The notes below the pieces were generated by a model, which did not search any database, was not told the DNA's origin, and saw only the letters and a list, made by a program, of their open reading frames with translations. DNA of 64,000 bases from Prevotella sp. (GTDB taxonomy: Bacteria > Bacteroidota > Bacteroidia > Bacteroidales > Bacteroidaceae): contig JAFTFO010000018.1 of assembly GCA_017449495.1 (NCBI GenBank), positions 1 to 64,000 of the forward strand, in the 5' to 3' direction. This document shows, piece after piece, positions 1 to 9,037 of this stretch; position 1 is the first letter of the stretch, and each line of letters begins with the position of its first letter. Both the position numbers and the translations under genes were made by a program.

Positions 1-269
1 TATAATATATATATTATATATAATATTACTACTAAGTCGTTCTTTGGAGGAGGTTACTTATTATAAAACTGTCAGCTGTCAGTTGTCAGCAGATGGCCTG
101 TTTTCGTGATGTGAATATATTTCAAAAATATCTTACAATTTTGACGGTTTGAAAATCTACGCCGGCAAAGGGTAGGGGAATCTCAGAGTTTCATGGCAGG
201 AAAATCCCAGTTTCATTATACGAAAGTGGGAGTTTCCTTATACCTTCGCCAGAGGGACTGAAAAGCACG

Positions 270-293
270 AAAAAAGGGCGGTTATGGTCGCCC
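270..293 (-). terminator. Intrinsic terminator of the DUF4248 gene
   Basis: On the minus strand GGGCG and CGCCC arms (276-280 and 289-293) enclose an 8-nt loop and are followed by six T (270-275). The stop codon of the small gene at 282-485 lies inside the hairpin loop, so the gene ends in its own terminator. Confidence 0.75.
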
Positions 294-485
294 TAATCGT
301 TGGTAAATAATATTTACTTCTGAAGGTAAATAAGTGCGGCGCTTCAGCTTTGCGAGGTGCGCTAAGTCTGGATATTCGGCCAGAAGTGACTTTAGTTTGA
401 TCCAAGCTGACTGCGGCTGGATGAAGGGGAAATACTTCTGCGCGAGCTCCGCACGACCTAATGATGTAATAGAATTCTGTTGCAT
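282..485 (-). CDS. DUF4248 family small protein
   Basis: A 67-residue protein of unknown function that resembles the Bacteroidetes DUF4248 family: a motif of the type GRAELAQKYFP, then SAWIKLK, then a C-terminal segment ending YQRLGRP, in the usual order and at the usual family length of about 70 residues. The start at 485 (MQQNS) is preferred to an upstream in-frame ATG at 563 because a complete promoter lies at 510-541, between the two, so the longer form would begin upstream of the transcript. The gene ends in an intrinsic terminator, so it is a self-contained single-gene unit. DUF4248 genes are frequent in Bacteroidales as isolated small genes; I know of no established role. It may be DNA-binding, but that is a guess. 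Family assignment is from memory of the motif pattern. Confidence 0.7.
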   Translation of the reverse strand: MQQNSITSLGRAELAQKYFPFIQPQSAWIKLKSLLAEYPDLAHLAKLKRRTYLPSEVNIIYQRLGRP

Positions 486-509
486 AAATATATATGTTCT
501 TCGGCGATA

Positions 510-541
510 CAAAGGTACAAAATTTCTCGCAGATAACCAAA
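510..541 (-). promoter_or_regulatory. Bacteroidetes promoter for the DUF4248 gene
   Basis: Minus strand reads TTTG (541-538), 20 nt, then TACCTTTG (517-510), matching the Bacteroidetes -33/-7 consensus. It lies about 25 nt upstream of the ATG at 485. Confidence 0.75.
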
Positions 542-560
542 TTTTAGGCACACTTAATTT

Positions 561-648
561 CACACAGATCTCTCAAATCACACAGATTGTGCAGCATAAA
601 TGCTGCGCTTGCGCAGAGAAAATCTGTGAAATCTGTGTAATCTGTGTG
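561..648. repeat. Inverted pair of 9-bp-unit arrays (CACACAGAT type)
   Basis: The left arm 561-588 consists of three imperfect 9-bp units of the type CACACAGAT. The right arm 621-648 is its near reverse complement. The loop holds a smaller GCAGCATAAATGCTGC hairpin. The arms could form a long imperfect stem. It lies between the divergent DUF4248 gene and pyrG; no coding function is seen. Confidence 0.7.
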
Positions 649-759
649 ACAAAAAGAATGATTATCAGTGAGAAAAGGGAGGGCTGGCAGCATGGGCTGT
701 CGGCTCTCTTTCCGATTTTTGGGTTTTGACATATTGCAATCAAAACGGCAATAATTGTG

Positions 760-809
760 ACAAAATGAAAGAAAAACGTGCCATTTTGTGTGCATAATAT
801 TACAAAATG
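760..809. promoter_or_regulatory. Possible operator: three ACAAAATG boxes upstream of pyrG
   Basis: ACAAAATG occurs at 760-767, inverted at 782-789 (CATTTTGT) and direct again at 802-809, with spacings of about 20-22 bp. It sits about 65-115 bp upstream of the pyrG -7 element. Regular spacing suggests a protein-binding array, but no regulator is identified. Confidence 0.3.
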
Positions 810-874
810 ATAGTTGGCGGTGATTTTAACATTCAAAATCGGAGGGCGTGAGGGGCATTATCGGCGGAAAGCAG

Positions 875-898
875 TACCTTTGCGCCTGAAAAGGCGCG
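875..898 (+). promoter_or_regulatory. pyrG promoter -7 element and 5' UTR hairpin
   Basis: TACCTTTG at 875-882 matches the Bacteroidetes -7 box; no clear TTTG lies at -33. It is followed at once by a GCGCCT-GAAA-AGGCGC hairpin (883-898) that would sit at the extreme 5' end of the transcript. Confidence 0.55.
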
Positions 899-918
899 AA
901 GACGTTGCGCCGCGGTGA

Positions 919-2532
<1,614 letters not shown>

Positions 2533-2533
2533 A

Positions 2534-2612
2534 AACACAGAGATACTGAGACACAGAGAATCATTCAAAAGCAAGAAGAAACAAGATCTCTGTACCTCTG
2601 TGTCTCTGTGTT
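2534..2612. repeat. Inverted pair of CACAGAG-type arrays between pyrG and purF
   Basis: Arms 2534-2558 and 2588-2612 (25 nt each) are near-perfect reverse complements built from short units such as CACAGAGA, with a 29-nt spacer. There is no T-run, so it is not a standard terminator. It ends 13 nt before the purF-type start codon. Confidence 0.75.
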
Positions 2613-2625
2613 GAAAGGAAGAAAT

Positions 2626-4392
2626 ATGGAAGAACTGAGGCATGAGTGTGGCGTGGCGATGATTCGCCTGTTGAAGCCGGTGAGTTACTACGAGCAGAAG
2701 TACGGTACGTGGGCTTACGGCTTTAACAAACTCTACCTGATGATGGAGAAACAGCACAACCGCGGTCAGGAGGGCGCGGGCATTGCTTCGGTGAACCTGA
2801 ACAGCGAGCCGGGGAGGGAATACATGTTCCGTGAGCGGGCTGAGGGCAAGGATGCCATCACGGAGATATTCAAGAGAATGGAGAATGAAGTTTCCGATAA
2901 TTGTCAATTGTCAATTATCAATTCTCAATTACTGATGGGCCACCTGCGCTACTCGACGACGGGCAAGAGCGGACTGACATTCGTGCACCCCTTCCTGCGC
3001 CGTAACAACTGGCGGGCGAAGAACCTCTGCCTGTGTGGTAACTTCAACATGACCAACATCGACGAGGTCTTTTCTTTCCTGACGGCTCAGGGACAATGGC
3101 CGCGGGTCTATGGCGACTCGTACATCACCCTCGAACTGATGGGGCATCGGCTGGACCGCGAGGTGGAACGGCTCTTCGCCGAGGCGAAGGAGCAGGGACT
3201 GCAGGGCACGGACATCACGCAGTATATCGACAGCCACGTAGAGATGGCGAACGTGCTGAAGACCACGATGGGACACTATGACGGCGGTTACGTGATGTGC
3301 GGACTGACGGGCTCGGGCGAGATGTTCGCCGTGCGCGACCCCTGGGGCATCAGGACGGCGTTCTACTATCGTGACGATGAGATCGTGGCTGTGGCCAGCG
3401 AACGTCCTGTGTTGCAGACGACATTCGATCTCTCGAAGGGCGACATCTGTGAGTTGCAGCCTGGCGAGGCACTCATCGTGAGGCGCAACGGGGAGAGTTG
3501 CCTGGAGCAGATCATGCCAGCCCAGAACTATAGTGCCTGCTCGTTTGAGCGCATCTATTTCAGCCGGGGCTCCGACGCCGACATCTATCAGGAGCGTAAG
3601 CGCTTAGGGGAACAGTTGATGCCCGCCATCATGCAGGCTGTCAGCGGAGATGTAACCAACACCGTTTTTTCATATATACCCAATACCGCTGAGGTGGCCT
3701 TCTACGGTATGACAGACGGGTTCCGACGACAAGGCTATAGCGTGCGCACGGAGAAGGTGGTGTGGAAAGACATCAAGCTGCGTACGTTCATATCGGCTAA
3801 TTCTGAGCGCAACGATCTGGCGGCTCACGTCTACGATATTAGCTATGGCAGTGTGAGGGCCCGGGAGGACCATCTGGTGATCATCGATGACTCGATCGTG
3901 CGTGGCACCACCCTCCGCGAGAGCATCTTCAAGATTCTCGACCGCCTGCACCCAAAGAAGATCGTGATGGTGAGCTCGTCGCCTCAGATACGCTACCCCG
4001 ACTATTATGGCATCGACATGTCGCGACTGGAAGAGCTCTGCGCCTTCCGCGCCGCCATCGCCCTCATCAGGGAACGGGGTCTGCAGCAGCTGATTGCGGA
4101 CACATACAGGGCTTGCAAGAGTGAGACGGCGACGACGAACCACGTGCGGCGTATCTATGAGCCGTTCACCGTCGACGATATCAACCGTAAGATCGTGGAG
4201 ATGCTTCGGCCAGAGGGGATGGAGGCGCCTGTGGAACTGGTGTTCCAGAGTATTGAGGGGCTGCACAGAGCTTGTCCTGATCATCCTGGCGACTGGTACT
4301 TCACGGGCCGTTATCCTACGCCTGGTGGCACCCGTCTCTGTAATGAGGCTTTTGTGAATTATGTGGAACAGGTGTTAAAGATGCAATTATAA
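2626..4392 (+). CDS. Amidophosphoribosyltransferase family protein (PurF-type)
   Basis: A class II glutamine amidotransferase fused to a phosphoribosyltransferase domain, as in glutamine PRPP amidotransferase, which makes phosphoribosylamine, the first committed purine intermediate. The N-terminal nucleophile is Cys8 (HECGVAMI), which needs removal of a 7-residue propeptide. HNRGQEGAG follows, typical of the glutaminase domain. The PRPP-binding motif VIIDDSIVRGTT is near residues 418-429. At 588 residues it is longer than E. coli PurF (about 505) and matches a divergent long form found in Bacteroides clusters next to carA, so it may be a paralogue rather than the housekeeping PurF. The ATG at 2626 has a good AAGGAAG box before it; an upstream TTG start is less likely. 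An in-frame repeat array encodes about residues 92-103. The stop abuts the carA start directly. Confidence 0.85.
   Translation: MEELRHECGVAMIRLLKPVSYYEQKYGTWAYGFNKLYLMMEKQHNRGQEGAGIASVNLNSEPGREYMFRERAEGKDAITEIFKRMENEVSDNCQLSIINSQLLMGHLRYSTTGKSGLTFVHPFLRRNNWRAKNLCLCGNFNMTNIDEVFSFLTAQGQWPRVYGDSYITLELMGHRLDREVERLFAEAKEQGLQGTDITQYIDSHVEMANVLKTTMGHYDGGYVMCGLTGSGEMFAVRDPWGIRTAFYYRDDEIVAVASERPVLQTTFDLSKGDICELQPGEALIVRRNGESCLEQIMPAQNYSACSFERIYFSRGSDADIYQERKRLGEQLMPAIMQAVSGDVTNTVFSYIPNTAEVAFYGMTDGFRRQGYSVRTEKVVWKDIKLRTFISANSERNDLAAHVYDISYGSVRAREDHLVIIDDSIVRGTTLRESIFKILDRLHPKKIVMVSSSPQIRYPDYYGIDMSRLEELCAFRAAIALIRERGLQQLIADTYRACKSETATTNHVRRIYEPFTVDDINRKIVEMLRPEGMEAPVELVFQSIEGLHRACPDHPGDWYFTGRYPTPGGTRLCNEAFVNYVEQVLKMQL
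2898..2931 (+). repeat. In-frame TCAATT-type array inside the purF-type gene
   Basis: Four imperfect units of about 9-10 bp (ATTGTCAATT, ATTATCAATT, CTCAATT) run in frame and encode DNCQLSIINSQLL between the glutaminase segment and the LRYSTTG motif. The same unit occurs at 7263-7290, 24160-24189, 50020-50046, 58980-59009 and 60988-61020. Confidence 0.75.
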
Positions 4393-5502
4393 ATGATGAG
4401 AGAAGCGAAACTGATACTCGAAGATGGCACGACGTTTGTGGGTCGCTCGTTTGGCTTTGAGACCGACACCGTAGGCGAGGCGGTGTTCAACACGGCTATG
4501 ACGGGCTATCCGGAGAGTCTGACAGACCCCAGCTATGCGGGCCAGATCTTGGTGATGACCTATCCGCTGATAGGTAACTACGGGGTGCCTGATACGGACT
4601 TGGGCGGCGATGGCCTGCCCTTGTTCATGGAGAGCGAACGCATTCACGTGAAGGCATTAGTGGTGGCTGATTATAGCGAGGCTTATTCGCATTGGAACGC
4701 GAGAGAGTCGCTGGCGGAGTGGCTGAAGCGGGAGAGGATTCCTGCCGTCACAGGCATCGACACGCGACGACTGACGATGCTGCTGAGGGAGCATGGCGTG
4801 ATGATGGGGAAAATAAGCCTTTCTCCAAAAGGCGAGGGGAGTGTAGATACTGAGGATTATGGCTCGGTGAACTGGGTGGAGCAGGTGAGTTGCAAGGAGG
4901 TCGTCACCTATAAACCTGATTCTTCACTTTTCACTCTTCACTCTTCACATAAGAGAGTGGTTCTCGTGGACTGTGGTGTGAAGGCGAACATCATCCGCTG
5001 TTTGGTGAGGCGGGGTATCGAGGTAGTGCGCGTCCCCTGGAACTACGACTTCAATCAGTTGGACTTCGACGGACTCTTCCTCGCCAACGGTCCCGGCGAC
5101 CCGGAACGCTGCGGGGAGACGGTGGCGCATATCCGTGCGTTTCTGAACAGCGAAAAGGTTCGCCCGTGTATGGGCATCTGCTTAGGAAACCAATTGTTGG
5201 CCATAGCAGCGGGGGCGAAGACCTACAAACTGAAATACGGTCACCGTTCGCACAACCAGCCCGTACAGCGGTTGGGCACCACACAGTGTTTCATTACTTC
5301 GCAGAACCACGGCTATGCAGTAGACGATGCGACGCTACCCGACGAATGGGAACCGCTGTTTGTGAACATGAATGACGGCTCGAATGAGGGTATCCGCCAT
5401 AAACGGAAGCCCTGGATGTCGGCACAGTTCCATCCGGAAGCCTGCTCAGGGCCTGTGGACACGGAGTTCTTGTTTGATGAATTTGTAAAGTTGTTAGGCT
5501 GA
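4393..5502 (+). CDS. carA: Carbamoyl-phosphate synthase small (glutaminase) subunit
   Basis: A 369-residue CarA, which hydrolyses glutamine and passes ammonia to CarB for carbamoyl phosphate synthesis, feeding pyrimidines and arginine. The N-terminal CPSase small-chain domain carries [14 protein letters not shown]. The class I glutaminase domain has its Cys in GICLGNQLL (about residue 263) and His-Glu in [10 protein letters not shown] near the C-terminus. The start follows the purF-type stop with no gap; a second ATG lies at 4396. The stop overlaps the carB start by one base, which implies translational coupling. A short array (4921-4948) encodes extra linker residues between the two domains. 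Confidence 0.95.
   Translation: MMREAKLILEDGTTFVGRSFGFETDTVGEAVFNTAMTGYPESLTDPSYAGQILVMTYPLIGNYGVPDTDLGGDGLPLFMESERIHVKALVVADYSEAYSHWNARESLAEWLKRERIPAVTGIDTRRLTMLLREHGVMMGKISLSPKGEGSVDTEDYGSVNWVEQVSCKEVVTYKPDSSLFTLHSSHKRVVLVDCGVKANIIRCLVRRGIEVVRVPWNYDFNQLDFDGLFLANGPGDPERCGETVAHIRAFLNSEKVRPCMGICLGNQLLAIAAGAKTYKLKYGHRSHNQPVQRLGTTQCFITSQNHGYAVDDATLPDEWEPLFVNMNDGSNEGIRHKRKPWMSAQFHPEACSGPVDTEFLFDEFVKLLG
4921..4948 (+). repeat. In-frame TTCACTCTTCAC array in the carA interdomain linker
   Basis: Three units of about 9 bp (CTTCACTTT, TCACTCTTCA type) encode [10 protein letters not shown] at about residues 177-186, exactly between the small-chain domain and the glutaminase domain. The same unit occurs at 9457-9493, 9851-9884, 8965-8988 and, inverted, at 52219-52262. 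Confidence 0.7.
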
Positions 5503-7265
5503 TGGAAAGAGAAATCAGGAAGGTGCTGCTGCTGGGTAGCGGGGCGCTGAAGATAGGACAGGCGGGAGAGTTCGACTATAGTGGTGCCCAGGCGCTGAAG
5601 GCGCTGAGGGAGGAAGGCATACACTCGGTACTCATCAATCCGAACATCGCAACGGTACAGACGTCGAAGGGGGTGGCGGATACGGTGTATTTCCAACCTG
5701 TAAGGGCCGACTTCGTGGAGCGCGTGATAGAGAAAGAGCGCCCCGACGGCATCTTGTTGTCGTTTGGCGGACAGACGGCCTTGAACTGTGGCGTGGAGTT
5801 GTATGAGCGCGGGGTGCTGGAGAAATATGGCGTGAAGGTCTTAGGGACGCCCGTGCAGGCGATTATGGACACCGAGGACCGTGACCTGTTTGTGAAGCGG
5901 CTCGACGAGATCGGCGTGAAGACCATCAGGAGTGTGGCCTGCGCGACGGTCGAAGAGGTGCGGCGGGCGGCCAGTGAGTTGGGCTTCCCCGTGATATTAA
6001 GGGCGGCATACGCGCTCGGCGGTCTTGGCTCGGGCTTCTGCGACAATGAGGATGAGCTGCAGGCACAGGCCGAGGAGGCGTTCTCGTTCTCACCGCAGGT
6101 GCTGGTGGAGAAGTCGTTGAGGGGCTGGAAGGAGATAGAGTATGAGGTGGTGAGAGACCGTTACGATAACTGTATGACCGTGTGTAACATGGAGAACCTG
6201 GACCCGCTGGGCATCCATACGGGCGAGAGTATCGTGGTGGCTCCGTCGCAGACGCTCTCGAACAGCGAGTATCACAGGTTGAGAGAGCTGGCCATCAGGA
6301 TCGTGAGGCATATCGGCATCGTGGGGGAGTGCAATGTGCAGTACGCCCTCGACCCGCAGTCGGAGGACTACCGGGTGATAGAGGTGAACGCCCGACTGAG
6401 CCGATCCTCCGCCCTCGCCTCGAAGGCTACGGGCTATCCGCTGGCGTTCGTGGCTGCCAAACTGGGACTGGGCTACGGGCTCTTTGAACTGAAAAACGCA
6501 GTGACGAAGTCCACGACGGCTTTCTTCGAGCCAGCCCTCGACTATGTGGTGGTGAAGATTCCGCGGTGGGACCTGACGAAGTTCCACGGGGTGAAGCGAC
6601 AGCTGGGCTCGTCGATGAAGAGTGTGGGCGAGGTGATGGCCATCGGACGCACGTTTGAGGAGGCGCTGCAGAAGGGTCTGCGCATGATTGGGCAGGGGAT
6701 GCATGGATTTGTGGAAAACCGAAAGAGCAGCGAGAGCCATCAAGCGTGCTTGAATGGCCGAGTCGCGAGTGAGGAAGACGAAGTCAACCATGAGATCATG
6801 ATCCATGATATCGAGACTGCTCTCCACGAGCCGACAGATATGCGCATCTTCGTACTCTCGAAGGCGCTGAAAATCGGCTATTCTGTCGAGCAGATACACC
6901 AGCTGACGATGATCGACCGTTGGTTCCTGCAGAAACTGAAGCATATCGTCGACATCGACCAGGCTCTCAAGGAGTTGAGCCAGATTTCGGTGGTGTCGGA
7001 ATTTATGGAACACAGCGAACTGATGGAACTGCTGAGGGCGCCGGAGGTGATGCCGACGCTGAGAGCGGCTAAGGTCTACGGCTTCTCCGACTTCCAGATA
7101 GCCCGGGCCATAGGGTTGGAGCATCGTATGAAGATGGAGCAGGCGGGACTCACTGTGCGCAAGTGGCGGCAGGAACTGGGCATTGTGCCTACCGTGAACC
7201 GCATAGACACCCTCGCAGCGGAATATCCCGCCCAAACGAATTACCTGTATTTGTCGTATCTTTAA
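5502..7265 (+). CDS. carB: Carbamoyl-phosphate synthase large subunit, N-terminal half only
   Basis: 587 residues, against about 1,070 for a full CarB. It has the carboxyphosphate ATP-grasp domain ([17 protein letters not shown] at the N-terminus, then [23 protein letters not shown] and [20 protein letters not shown]) and the oligomerisation domain (about 440-560). It ends at [17 protein letters not shown], the point where family members enter the second synthetase half. The carbamate-phosphorylating domain and the allosteric MGS-like domain are absent. Only 36 bp separate its stop from asnB, so no decayed second half lies here. The sequence looks more like eukaryotic CPS I/CAD than E. coli CarB. 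A palindromic insertion lies at about residues 406-430, between domains. Either the other half is encoded elsewhere, as in the split CarB of some archaea and Aquifex, or the protein acts in a different way. Confidence 0.85.
   Translation: MEREIRKVLLLGSGALKIGQAGEFDYSGAQALKALREEGIHSVLINPNIATVQTSKGVADTVYFQPVRADFVERVIEKERPDGILLSFGGQTALNCGVELYERGVLEKYGVKVLGTPVQAIMDTEDRDLFVKRLDEIGVKTIRSVACATVEEVRRAASELGFPVILRAAYALGGLGSGFCDNEDELQAQAEEAFSFSPQVLVEKSLRGWKEIEYEVVRDRYDNCMTVCNMENLDPLGIHTGESIVVAPSQTLSNSEYHRLRELAIRIVRHIGIVGECNVQYALDPQSEDYRVIEVNARLSRSSALASKATGYPLAFVAAKLGLGYGLFELKNAVTKSTTAFFEPALDYVVVKIPRWDLTKFHGVKRQLGSSMKSVGEVMAIGRTFEEALQKGLRMIGQGMHGFVENRKSSESHQACLNGRVASEEDEVNHEIMIHDIETALHEPTDMRIFVLSKALKIGYSVEQIHQLTMIDRWFLQKLKHIVDIDQALKELSQISVVSEFMEHSELMELLRAPEVMPTLRAAKVYGFSDFQIARAIGLEHRMKMEQAGLTVRKWRQELGIVPTVNRIDTLAAEYPAQTNYLYLSYL
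6736..6758 (+). repeat. Palindromic insertion inside the carB half-gene
   Basis: GCCATCAAGC-GT-GCTTGAATGGC is a near-perfect hairpin with a one-base bulge. It lies in an extra segment (about 6718-6790) coding for about 25 residues that other CarB proteins lack at the junction between the synthetase and oligomerisation domains. The reading frame is kept. Confidence 0.5.
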
Positions 7266-7293
7266 TTATCAATTGTCAATTTTCAATTATCTA
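7263..7293 (+). repeat. TCAATT-type array between carB and asnB
   Basis: Three to four ATTATCAATTGTCAATTTTC-type units fill the 36-bp gap between the carB stop and the asnB start. Same family as the in-frame array at 2898-2931. Confidence 0.65.
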
Positions 7294-7301
7294 TTAGAAT
7301 C

Positions 7302-8966
7302 ATGTGTGGAATCGTTGGAATATTTAATGTGAAAGAGCAGTCGCAGGGACTGCGGGAGAAGGCGCTGAGGATGAGTCAGAAAATCCGTCACCGCGGGCCC
7401 GACTGGAGTGGTATCTACGGTGGGGGATCGGCCATACTGGCCCATGAGCGACTGAGCATCGTGGACCCGGAGAGTGGCGGACAGCCGTTGTACAGCCCAG
7501 ACCGCAAGCTGGTGCTGGCCGTCAACGGTGAGATATACAATCATCAGGACATCCGTCGGCGCATGGCGGGACAGTACGACTTCCAGACGGGCTCGGACTG
7601 TGAGGTGATACTGGCACTGTACCGCGAGAAGGGCATCGACTTCCTCGAGGAACTCAACGGCATCTTTGCGTTCGCCCTCTACGACGAGGAGCGTGACGAG
7701 TTCCTGATAGCGCGTGACCCTATCGGCGTGATACCTCTTTACATCGGCTACGATAGTGACGGCACCGTGTATGTGGCATCGGAACTGAAGGCCCTCGAAG
7801 GGCAGTGTGAGCGCTACGAGCCTTTCCTGCCGGGGCATTACTACTGGAGTGTGTCGCCTGGCATGAAATGGTATTACCGCCGAGACTGGATGCAGTATGA
7901 CGCCGTGAAGGACAACCCCGCCAGCGTGGATGCCATCAGGGATGCTCTGACTGCTGCCGTTAAGCGCCAGTTGATGAGTGATGTGCCCTACGGCGTGTTG
8001 TTGAGCGGAGGACTGGACTCCAGCGTCATCTCTGCCATCGCGGAGAGGTTCTCGGAACATCGTATAGAGGACGACTCGAGGTCGAAGGCCTACTGGCCCC
8101 GTCTGCACTCCTTCGCCGTGGGACTGAAGGGGGCACCCGACCTGGCGAAGGCGCGACTGGTGGCTGACCATATCGGCACCGTGCACCATGAGATCAACTA
8201 CACCATCCAGGAGGGGCTCGACGCATTGAGAGACGTGATCTACTACATCGAGACCTACGACGTGACCACCGTCCGCGCCTCGACGCCGATGTATCTGCTG
8301 GCCCGCGTCATAAAGTCGATGGGCATCAAGATGGTGCTCTCAGGAGAGGGGGCCGACGAGGTGTTCGGAGGTTATCTGTATTTCCATAAGGCTCCCTCGG
8401 CCAGAGCGTTCCACGAGGAGACGGTGCGCAAACTCTCGAAACTGCACCTCTACGACTGTCTGCGGGCGAACAAGAGCCTCTCGGCCTGGGGCGTGGAGGG
8501 ACGCGTACCCTTCCTCGACAAGGAGTTCCTCGACGTGGCCATGCGCACCAACCCCGGGACGAAGATGTGTCCGGGGCAGACGATAGAAAAGAAGATCGTG
8601 CGCGAGGCGTTTGAGGATATGCTGCCTGAGGCGGTGGCCTGGCGACAGAAGGAGCAGTTCAGCGACGGCGTCGGCTACTCGTGGATCGACACCCTGAAAC
8701 AGATGACTGCCGAGGTCGTCAGCGACGAGCAGATGGCGCATGCTGCCGAGCGATTCCCCATCAACCCGCCAAGGAACAAGGAGGAGTACTACTACCGCTC
8801 GATCTTCGCCGAGCACTTCCCCAGTGACTCTGCTGCTAAGAGTGTGCCGTCAGAGGCCAGCGTGGCCTGTTCGACTGCAGTCGCCCTGGAGTGGGATGCT
8901 GCCTTCCGTAACCTGAACGACCCCTCGGGACGGGCCGTGAAGGGTGTGCATGAACAGGCGTACTGA
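7302..8966 (+). CDS. asnB: Asparagine synthase (glutamine-hydrolysing)
   Basis: A 554-residue class II amidotransferase that makes asparagine from aspartate, ATP and glutamine. MCGIVGIF supplies the N-terminal nucleophile Cys2 after Met removal. RGPDWSG and VNGEIYNH are glutaminase motifs. The synthetase domain has the PP-loop LLSGGLDSSVI at about residues 231-241 and LSGEGADEVFGGY further on. The length matches E. coli AsnB (554). The start gives the required Cys2. It is probably the last gene of the glutamine cluster: the next gene is unrelated and 71 bp away. Confidence 0.96.
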   Translation: MCGIVGIFNVKEQSQGLREKALRMSQKIRHRGPDWSGIYGGGSAILAHERLSIVDPESGGQPLYSPDRKLVLAVNGEIYNHQDIRRRMAGQYDFQTGSDCEVILALYREKGIDFLEELNGIFAFALYDEERDEFLIARDPIGVIPLYIGYDSDGTVYVASELKALEGQCERYEPFLPGHYYWSVSPGMKWYYRRDWMQYDAVKDNPASVDAIRDALTAAVKRQLMSDVPYGVLLSGGLDSSVISAIAERFSEHRIEDDSRSKAYWPRLHSFAVGLKGAPDLAKARLVADHIGTVHHEINYTIQEGLDALRDVIYYIETYDVTTVRASTPMYLLARVIKSMGIKMVLSGEGADEVFGGYLYFHKAPSARAFHEETVRKLSKLHLYDCLRANKSLSAWGVEGRVPFLDKEFLDVAMRTNPGTKMCPGQTIEKKIVREAFEDMLPEAVAWRQKEQFSDGVGYSWIDTLKQMTAEVVSDEQMAHAAERFPINPPRNKEEYYYRSIFAEHFPSDSAAKSVPSEASVACSTAVALEWDAAFRNLNDPSGRAVKGVHEQAY

Positions 8967-8988
8967 CTTTTCACTTCTCATTCCACAA
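8965..8988 (+). repeat. TTCACTTCTCATTC array after asnB
   Basis: A short array of the TTCACTTCT type begins at the asnB stop codon. The rest of the 71-bp gap shows no clear promoter or terminator. Confidence 0.45.
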
Positions 8989-9037
8989 TAAAAGGGGACT
9001 GAAGTACGTTATTATCCCAAAGGAGTTTCGAAAACTC

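Noticed and set aside
1..240. AT-rich start of the window as a replication origin or gene
   Set aside because: Contains a TATA-rich run, short CTGTCAG-type repeats and a weak hairpin (CCCAGTTTC/GAAAGTGGG), but no origin boxes or credible ORF.
238..540. 100-codon minus-strand ORF overlapping the DUF4248 gene
   Set aside because: Different frame from the recognised family and starts upstream of the promoter -7 box.
5502..7301. carB as a frameshifted full-length gene
   Set aside because: Only 36 bp lie between its stop and asnB, so no second half exists downstream in any frame.
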